Shown: positions 57,871 through 64,000 of the stretch, in pieces | How the letters are laid out: every line of letters begins with the position of its first letter | Numbering within the stretch: position 1 is the stretch's first letter | Source of the DNA: Cryptomeria japonica | Taxonomy: Eukaryota > Streptophyta > Pinopsida > Cupressales > Cupressaceae | DNA: 64,000 nucleotides | NCBI RefSeq assembly: GCF_030272615.1 | Contig: NC_081412.1 | Location: forward strand, 683,836,583 to 683,900,582 | Reading direction: 5' to 3' | The notes under the pieces: generated by a model | Database searches by the model: none | What the model saw: only the letters and a program-made list of their open reading frames with translations | Told to the model about the DNA's origin: nothing | Position numbers and translations under genes: made by a program

Positions 57871-58019
57871 GGATGGCTCACGGGTGTTTTGCATGTCCGC
57901 TTCTTTATCCCAACGTATAGCTCAAGTCACCCACTCACACTGCCCTTTGCTGACCCCGGTCAACCCCACCTTCCTTATAATCAGTTGCCCTCTCTTTGCC
58001 TGCCAAATCACACAAACTC

Positions 58020-60392
58020 ATGGCGCCCAGAACCAAGTTGATTTTGTTCACTATTATTCCCCTGTTTCTCCCCCCCTTCTGCTCTGGATGTATTCACAGG
58101 GAAGGAGAAGCCCTTCTTCAAATCAAAGATGCCTTGAATTACTCTTCCTCCTATACCAATCTGAGCTCGTGGGAAGAGGGAGGAGATTGCTGTCTCTGGG
58201 CCGGCATTTCCTGCCACAACACAACCCGTCATGTTGTCAGTCTTGAAATATATGGTGATGATGTCTTTCGAATGGAGGGCGGCGTCATATCTGAGAGCTT
58301 GTGCACCCTCACTTCTCTTGCAACTATAACCCTATATGGAATGGGATTAAAAGGTACCATTCCTCCGTGCTTGGGAAATCTCTCCTCGCTTAACTATTTT
58401 GATGTTTCTAGTAATTCTTTACGTGGTTCTATCCCAGATTCCTTGGGCAATCTCTCTTTGCTGAAAATGTTGGATCTATCTGGCAACCAACTAAGTGGAC
58501 GTATTCCAGATTTCTTGGGCAATCTCTCTTGTCTAGAAATCTTGTATCTATTTCACAACCAACTAAATGGAACTATCCCAGATTCCCTGGGCAAACTCTC
58601 TTTGCTCAGATACTTGTCTCTAGCATACAACCAACTAAATGGTACTCTTCCCTCCTCATTTTCAAGGCTCTCTTCACTTGTGGGGTTCTATGTTTATGGG
58701 AATGCATTCAACCAGAGTATCGCTTCCTCAGTGCTACCCTCTTCACTTGCACATCTTAGTCTCTCACTAGATGGCAAACACATGATTTCAGAGGCTTTCT
58801 TTGACAACCTCAGTAAACTGGAAATTCTGTACCTGTCGAATTGTGTACTTAATATCAGCACCCGTTGGATGCCCTCATTCCAATTAATCAAATTATTTAT
58901 GAGATCTTGTAAGATAAATGGTGAAATCCCATTGTGGATTTCAACTCAATTCTCAATTGAAGTGTTGGAAATAGTTGACAGCAATCTTGTTGGAGAAATT
59001 CCTTCGTGGTTATTGGATATGGGTCTTCCCTTCATCAATCTCACATCAAATCATCTCCAAGGTCGTCTTTTGCTAAATACATCAGCTAGAAATCCATTGG
59101 AAGTCTTGGATGTGTCTACAAATGCACTGTCTGGTCAGATTCCATCAATTTGGCCTCCTAATATAACAGTGTTGCTGCTCAACGATAATTTGCTGACAGG
59201 AAACATTCCTCCATACTTGCAGGGTATCTCTTCATTAGAGATTGCAAATTTGGCAAATAACCATTTAAATGGAATCATCCCTCCAAGCTTAGCTAATTGT
59301 TCCAAGCTTCAAAAGCTGAATTTGGAGGATAATAATTTGAAGGGAACAATTCCTTATGAGTTTGGTAAGCTTAGTGAACTGAAGGTACTTATGGTAAAGA
59401 ACAATCATTTAGGTGGATTATTCCCTGCCTTCATATCAAACTGCACAAAATTATATTTTTTAGATGTTGGGAGAAACTTCTTGAAAGGCCACATTCCAAA
59501 GTCTATAAAAAACTTTTCAGTGCTCAAAGTGTTAGCAATGAGGAAGAATTATTTTGAAGGTGGTATCCCTGCAGAAATTGGACAGCTGAAGAACTTACAA
59601 ATCTTGGACCTTTCTTCAAATCAACTTTCAGGCTTTATACCGTGCACCATTTTTAGTTTACAAGCAATGATGATAGAAACCCATCCGGAATTTAGTAAGA
59701 TTCGGCTTGTATTACGACTAGAATCGTCAAGGATAGGCTTCACAACTGTGTACACATATAAGAATGGATTGAATATGAATTCCAAAGGTAGAGATGAGCA
59801 CTACACATATATTTTCCCCACCATGATGGCCATTGACCTTTCAAACAATCAATTGAATGGGGATCTTCCATCTGATTTAGGAAAATTAAAGGGATTGAAG
59901 TTGCTCAATCTTTCCATGAACAATTTCAGTGGTGCTATTCCAAATAGCATTGTACAATTGACTTGGCTGGAATCATTAGACCTTTCTACAAATCATTTTT
60001 CTGGAAAAATTCCTCCAGATCTCGGTTCTCTGAACTACTTGGGAGCCCTTAACTTTTCCAACAATTATCTTTCAGGGAGTATACCACAAGGAGGACATAT
60101 GACAACATTTCAGGAATCATCATATTCAAACAATCCAGATTTATGGGATTGTCCACTTCCAAAGAAATGTTCCTGGCCAGAATTTGCTCCTACTCCTCCT
60201 CCCATTTCTACATCCATTAATGAAGAAGAGAAAAGTGACGAAAGTGAGGGTTTTGACATTAGAGTGGGACTATCATATGTAGCAGGTTTTACAATAGTGT
60301 TGGTATTTATTGTGTTGAAAAAGAAGTACTTTGAGAGAGTTGATTCAATCTTAAAAATCTTCTTCCCATGGTTCCACAATTTGACATTGTAA
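58020..60392 (+). CDS. LRR receptor-like protein (RLP), intact
   Basis: A single-exon 790-codon gene. ATG at 58020 is chosen because it opens a signal peptide (APRTKLILFTIIPLFLPPFC) and there is no usable ATG upstream in frame. After it: LRRNT_2 cap with GEALLQIKDAL and WEEGGDCCLWAGISC, about 20 plant-type extracellular LRRs (LxxLxxLxLSxNxLxGxIP; for example LLKMLDLSGNQLSG), an island near residues 555-605 (RIGFTTVYTYKNGL), four more repeats, a C-terminal cap (LWDCPLPKKC), an acidic stretch (EEEKSDESEG), one membrane helix (749-766, VGLSYVAGFTIVLVFIVL) and a 24-residue tail without kinase. RLPs of this type sit in the plasma membrane, recognise apoplastic ligands and signal through SOBIR1/BAK1-type kinases. 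The ligand is unknown. It could act in defence or development. Confidence 0.93.
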   Translation: MAPRTKLILFTIIPLFLPPFCSGCIHREGEALLQIKDALNYSSSYTNLSSWEEGGDCCLWAGISCHNTTRHVVSLEIYGDDVFRMEGGVISESLCTLTSLATITLYGMGLKGTIPPCLGNLSSLNYFDVSSNSLRGSIPDSLGNLSLLKMLDLSGNQLSGRIPDFLGNLSCLEILYLFHNQLNGTIPDSLGKLSLLRYLSLAYNQLNGTLPSSFSRLSSLVGFYVYGNAFNQSIASSVLPSSLAHLSLSLDGKHMISEAFFDNLSKLEILYLSNCVLNISTRWMPSFQLIKLFMRSCKINGEIPLWISTQFSIEVLEIVDSNLVGEIPSWLLDMGLPFINLTSNHLQGRLLLNTSARNPLEVLDVSTNALSGQIPSIWPPNITVLLLNDNLLTGNIPPYLQGISSLEIANLANNHLNGIIPPSLANCSKLQKLNLEDNNLKGTIPYEFGKLSELKVLMVKNNHLGGLFPAFISNCTKLYFLDVGRNFLKGHIPKSIKNFSVLKVLAMRKNYFEGGIPAEIGQLKNLQILDLSSNQLSGFIPCTIFSLQAMMIETHPEFSKIRLVLRLESSRIGFTTVYTYKNGLNMNSKGRDEHYTYIFPTMMAIDLSNNQLNGDLPSDLGKLKGLKLLNLSMNNFSGAIPNSIVQLTWLESLDLSTNHFSGKIPPDLGSLNYLGALNFSNNYLSGSIPQGGHMTTFQESSYSNNPDLWDCPLPKKCSWPEFAPTPPPISTSINEEEKSDESEGFDIRVGLSYVAGFTIVLVFIVLKKKYFERVDSILKIFFPWFHNLTL

Positions 60393-61729
60393 AGTTTATT
60401 TCATTTGTCAAGGTGCTTCAATATAAATATATTATATTTCTTCTCAAATAATTTAATTCATTATGTATTTGAAAATCATTTTATTTATATTTGTGTCTTG
60501 TAGATCATGAAAATTGTTGTAAAGGTTTTTTAAATATTAATAATGTTTGGATTTGCTAAAATTATCTATATTCATTATTATTATAAAAGTTTCATTTTGG
60601 AAGTTAATTATATTTATATATTTGAAAATTTAGAAGTGATGTATTTTTTGTGATTGTCAATTCGAACTAATTTGTAAACTTTTTTTACTCTTCTATTTTT
60701 CTCGACTTAAGAATTAGATTATGCCATTAAGAAACAACCTTATAAGAATGGTGAATTATTGTGGGGATTATGAAGAATCGCACTACTTTCCATCAAGCCA
60801 TGGTAGATGCTACTCAGGAGAGGTTTTGAAAGATATGCCCTATGTCTAAGTCACTTTGTGTATTTTGTTATCCTCTCAACAATGAAGAGTTGTGGTGTAA
60901 TGTGCCCACTTTTGGGAATTAGTGTTTCTTTTTTATTTCCACAAAAGGACACTAAAGTGTTGTAAAAGCTCTTCTTTTGGTGCATGGCCTAGATTTAGCT
61001 TTTGCTATTAATTTCCCTCTTCCGTTTTCCATTCCCCCCTAGAATGAAGAGTGAGATTCTAAAATCTCAGAGGTTGTTTCATATGTTACAAAATTAATCA
61101 AGGTCCCCCACCTATGAAACTTCTAGACTGTTACCTAATTTTCAAACTTTTGATCCTTTCCTTCCTTCCTCACCTCGCAAGCCTCTTTAGTTTTGCCTCA
61201 ATCTCATCTATTTGGTCAGTGTTTCTCTTAGGAACTTATGTTCACAATTCCTTGATTCCCACTTGATAACCTATCATCTGACTCCTCTCCAGTACTTCTA
61301 GGCTATTACCTAACTTTCAAAATTTTGATCCTTTCCTTCCTCACCTCGCAAACCTCTTTAGTTTTGCCTCAATCGCATCTATTTGGTCGATGTTTCTCTT
61401 AGGAACTTATGTTCACAATTCCTCAGTTCCCACTTGATAACCTATCATCTGACTCCTCTCCAGTACTCCCATCTTGAGCAATTGTATCCCTCACAATCAG
61501 CCTAACGAAAGTTTTCATAACTGGGAACCCACTAACAAATATGGTTCAAAGGTACTAAAATCACTTGGAATCATAATTTTTTTATATAATTTTATTTTGT
61601 TTGGGATATAGTAAAAGATAAAAAGTTATAGATTTAGAAGTTTAATAATTTTAAAAATGTTATTGATGAATTTATTAAGTTAACTAAAACAAATAAACGT
61701 TTTTAGTATAAATTAGCAATCAATATTGT
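60393..61729. other. Spacer between the LRR gene and its duplicate
   Basis: 60393-60600 is the gene's 3' flank, repeated at 63771-64000. 61121-61466 is a tandem repeat described separately. No other gene was seen. Confidence 0.6.
61121..61466. repeat. Tandem duplication of about 173 bp
   Basis: Units 61121-61295 and 61296-61466 both run from TTCTAG(A/G)CT(G/A)TTACCTAA to CTCCTCTCCAGTAC and are about 92% identical by eye. Unit 2 lacks one CTTC. Non-coding. Confidence 0.93.
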
Positions 61730-62574
61730 GTCTTTAGAAATAAGTCTTATTTTTTTTTAATGTTTTTATAATATATACAACAAGACAAAATTTGTTAAGA
61801 TTAGGTGTTGTACTACTTGCAAAGTCTTAAGAACAATTGAAATTATTTAATATTATATAGTTCTAATGTTGGGTTCTAAATAAATTGAACAATTAAGAAG
61901 AAGAATCTAGAAGACTTCATATATTACATAGTTTAGCACTTATCTTAGCAGTTAGGAGGGATGAAAAATAACATGTAAAGGAGTTATGAAATAGTCTTGA
62001 AAGAGCATCTTGAACTCCTTACTTTGGATAGTATGTAAGAGTAGATTTGAAAGTGAGTTATATTTTTAAATTGGAATGTTAGGTTCTACTAATTGATTAG
62101 TCAAACAAAAAAATTTATTTAAATATCTTTATGATATTAAAAACCATCTTTAAATAAATATAAACAAATTATCCAAATTAATAATTAAAAAATGCAATCT
62201 TATACATAAAAAAAATTACATTCTATTTCATAATTATTAACTATTCATAAAAATATCAATTAACCCATAATTTTATTAATACAACAAATACTTTACAGAA
62301 TAAAAGCAACTATTCGTTTAAGAATTTGTTGAATTTTATTAAGCTCATGTAAAATCGTAAATAGTATTCTTTAAAAATAAGACAAAAAAATCTACAATTT
62401 TAGTAAATAAAAACCAATTACAATCAAAGAAGAGCTATTTATCTTCTCATATTTCATTGGCTACTTTGACTAATGTGTAATCAAAGACGAGTTATTATCA
62501 GAGATTGTTATTATCTTCTCGTATTTCACTGAAAGTTTGGCAGCAAATGTTTCACATATATTAACAACAAAAAT
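61730..62574. repeat. Duplicated LRR upstream region, second copy
   Basis: Homologous with 57290-57870, with several indels and an extra copy of the segment AATCAAAGA(A/C)GAG (62420 and 62482). It leads into the truncated LRR pseudogene and not to a start codon. Confidence 0.75.
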
Positions 62575-63770
62575 TCTTCAAAGCCACATTCCAAAGTCAT
62601 TTGGAAACACTTTCAGGAGAAATAGCACAACTGAAGAACCTACAAGTCTTGGACCTTTCTTCAAATACACAATATTTTTAGTTTACAAGCAATGTTGGCA
62701 GAAATAAATCTTGAATTTTCCAAGGTTCGACTTCAGATACATTTTGCAACATCCCAGACGCAGAACAAGGCACAATGCTAAAGAGTTGGAGCTGTATACT
62801 AAAGTTAATCAACAAGTGTAGGATAGCACAGACCTTAAAGAGGCAGCTAATGCTATGATGATGCTGGTCAAGGATGCTGAGGAAACTATAAAGATTCTCA
62901 ATTAGATTTTCAAGTTTGTTTTGGTGTGCCAGTTTCTCGTTGGTCCTTTGTTGTTCTTTTCTCTGGCAGCTATCTTTTGTGTTGTTCTTTGCTGCGTTTC
63001 TTTCTATGTACTGTCCTCTCTTACTTCTTTTATGCCTATCTTTATGCTTTGTAAATGGGATTCGGGTCCCTTAAAACGTGCTTTTCCTTAATCAAAAACG
63101 TCAGATACATTTTGTGTCCTACTAGATATACTACATGTATAAGAATGTATTGACCATGAATTCCAAATGTAGAGATGAGTAGTACACATATATTTTATCC
63201 AATGTGATTGTCATAGACCTTTCAAACAATCAGTTGAATTCGGATCTTTCAGCTGATATAGGAAAAATAAAGGGATTGAAGTTGCTCAACCTTTCCATGA
63301 ACAATTTTAGTGGCACTATTCCAAATAGTATTGTGCAATTGATTTGGCTCAAATCATTAGACCTTTCTACAAATCATTCTTTTGGACTAATTCCTCATAT
63401 TGACTCTTTCAGCTATATAAGAGCCCTCAACTTTTCAAACAACCACCTTTCAGGTAGTATACCACAAGGACGACATATGACAACATTTAATGAATCATCA
63501 TATTCAGGCAATCCACATTTATGGGACTGTCCACTTCCAAAGAAATGTTCTTGGTCAAAATTTGCTCCTAGTCCTCCTCACATTTCTACATCTATTAACG
63601 AAGTAGAGTAAAGTGGGGAAAGTATGGAGTATGACATTGGAGTAGGATTGTCATATGTAGCAGGGTTTACCATAGTGTTACTATTTATTGTGTTGAAAAC
63701 AAGATACTTTGAGGGAGTCCATTTGATTTTGGAAATTGTTTTCCCATGGCTCCACAATCTAACATTGTAG
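62575..63770 (+). pseudogene. Truncated LRR receptor-like protein, duplicate
   Basis: Matches 59490-60392 of the intact gene but the signal peptide and most LRRs are absent. It starts in a repeat near SHIPKSFG, has a deletion at the LSSNQLSGFIP position, then a LINE insertion (62747-63100). It resumes at TTTTGTGTCCTAC and continues in one frame (63204-63611) through DLSNNQLNSDL and HLWDCPLPKKC. A TAA at 63609-63611 then precedes the still recognisable transmembrane helix (VGLSYVAGFTIVLLF) and the terminal TAG (63768). Not expected to make a receptor. Confidence 0.9.
62747..63100 (+). mobile_element. 5'-truncated LINE-like insertion with 14-bp target duplication
   Basis: The insertion is bracketed by TCAGATACATTTTG at 62733-62746 and 63101-63114. 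It opens with the end of a coding region (LKEAANAMMMLVKDAEE, stop TAG near 62906), then has a 3' untranslated region ending CTTTGTAAATGGG ... CCTTAATCAAAAACG. Lack of terminal repeats, long variable target duplication and 5' truncation are hallmarks of target-primed reverse transcription. Confidence 0.85.
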
Positions 63771-64000
63771 AAGTTTATTTCTTTTGTTAAGGTGATTTAA
63801 TCCAAATATAATATTTTTTTTATCAAATCATTTAATTCATCATTTATTTCAAACATTGTTTTAATTTTAATTTTGTTTACATTTGTGTCTTGTAGATCAT
63901 GAAAATTATTGTAAAGGTTTCTTCTATATATTAATAATATTTGGATTAGCTAACAAAATCTTTCATTCATTATTATTATAAAAAAAATATTTGGGAAGTT
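63771..64000. repeat. Duplicated 3' flank of the LRR locus
   Basis: Matches 60393-60600 closely, with GTGTCTTGTAGATCATGAAAAT and TAATAATRTTTGGATT blocks in both. The duplication continues beyond the right window edge. Confidence 0.8.

Larger units (their letters stand above)
55141..58019. other. Spacer upstream of the LRR gene
   Basis: No gene found. It includes a 24-bp sequence repeated with 29-bp period (55713-55736, 55742-55765, GAAAAATTCACAAG...), a 15-bp perfect inverted repeat (56170-56184 and 56267-56281) and a 48-bp tandem pair (56852-56947). The last roughly 700 bp (57290-58019) include the duplicated LRR upstream region. Confidence 0.6.

Noticed and set aside
57996-58019. Upstream start of the LRR gene at 57996
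   Set aside because: The codon there is TTG. The ATG at 58020 opens a proper signal peptide and is the better start.

Overview
The window is plant nuclear DNA, most likely from a gymnosperm and probably a conifer. It is AT-rich and dominated by nested, decayed LTR retrotransposons and a CACTA-type DNA transposon. It also holds a pentatricopeptide (PPR) fragment of the DMYAKCGSIDKACELFDRMP type that is very common in conifers, and an intronless LRR receptor-like protein gene. The conifer assignment is inference from repeat style and PPR flavour. No rRNA, tRNA, CRISPR or bacterial-type operon was seen.

Layout. 1-3385: Copia element A on the minus strand, cut by the left edge, with one LTR (1767-3385). 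3386-4983: a decayed coiled-coil ORF of unknown family, abutting the LTR. 5658-6732: a solo Copia LTR with a perfect 5-bp target duplication. 6733-14656: CACTA element copy 1 (minus) with a tnp2 transposase gene and a second multi-exon TNPA-like gene. 16030-16725: PPR pseudogene fragment. 16880-17226: a dispersed repeat ending in TAGTG. 17227-24437: Copia element B (plus), 5' LTR truncated, polyprotein in one frame with nine stops. 24438-24994 and 32517-34140: CACTA copy 2, split by a 7.5-kb LTR element (24995-32516).

That 7.5-kb element has a large intact gag-protease ORF but no reverse transcriptase, RNase H or integrase, so it looks like a non-autonomous TR-GAG element. CACTA copy 1 carries the matching empty site. 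34141-39540 holds no recognisable gene. 39545-39879: second copy of the TAGTG-ended repeat. 39883-40871: a broken plant mobile domain gene. 41598-48717: complete but inactivated Copia element C, inserted into relics of a leader related to the TR-GAG element. 49748-51810: a 2.06-kb foldback element. 52603-53940: chromovirus integrase/chromodomain relic.

The right end is the only region with an apparently functional host gene: an intact 790-codon LRR receptor-like protein (58020-60392). A tandem duplicate of the locus follows, collapsed to a pseudogene (62575-63770) and carrying a 5'-truncated LINE with a 14-bp target duplication.

The transposon genes do not form one working pathway. They record successive insertions: Copia B and the TR-GAG element went into CACTA copy 2, a solo LTR into CACTA copy 1, and Copia C into an older Gypsy-like leader. 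The items most worth follow-up are the TR-GAG element, a stem-loop conserved across unrelated-looking Copia LTRs, the repeated CACTA terminus candidate, and the LRR locus duplication.
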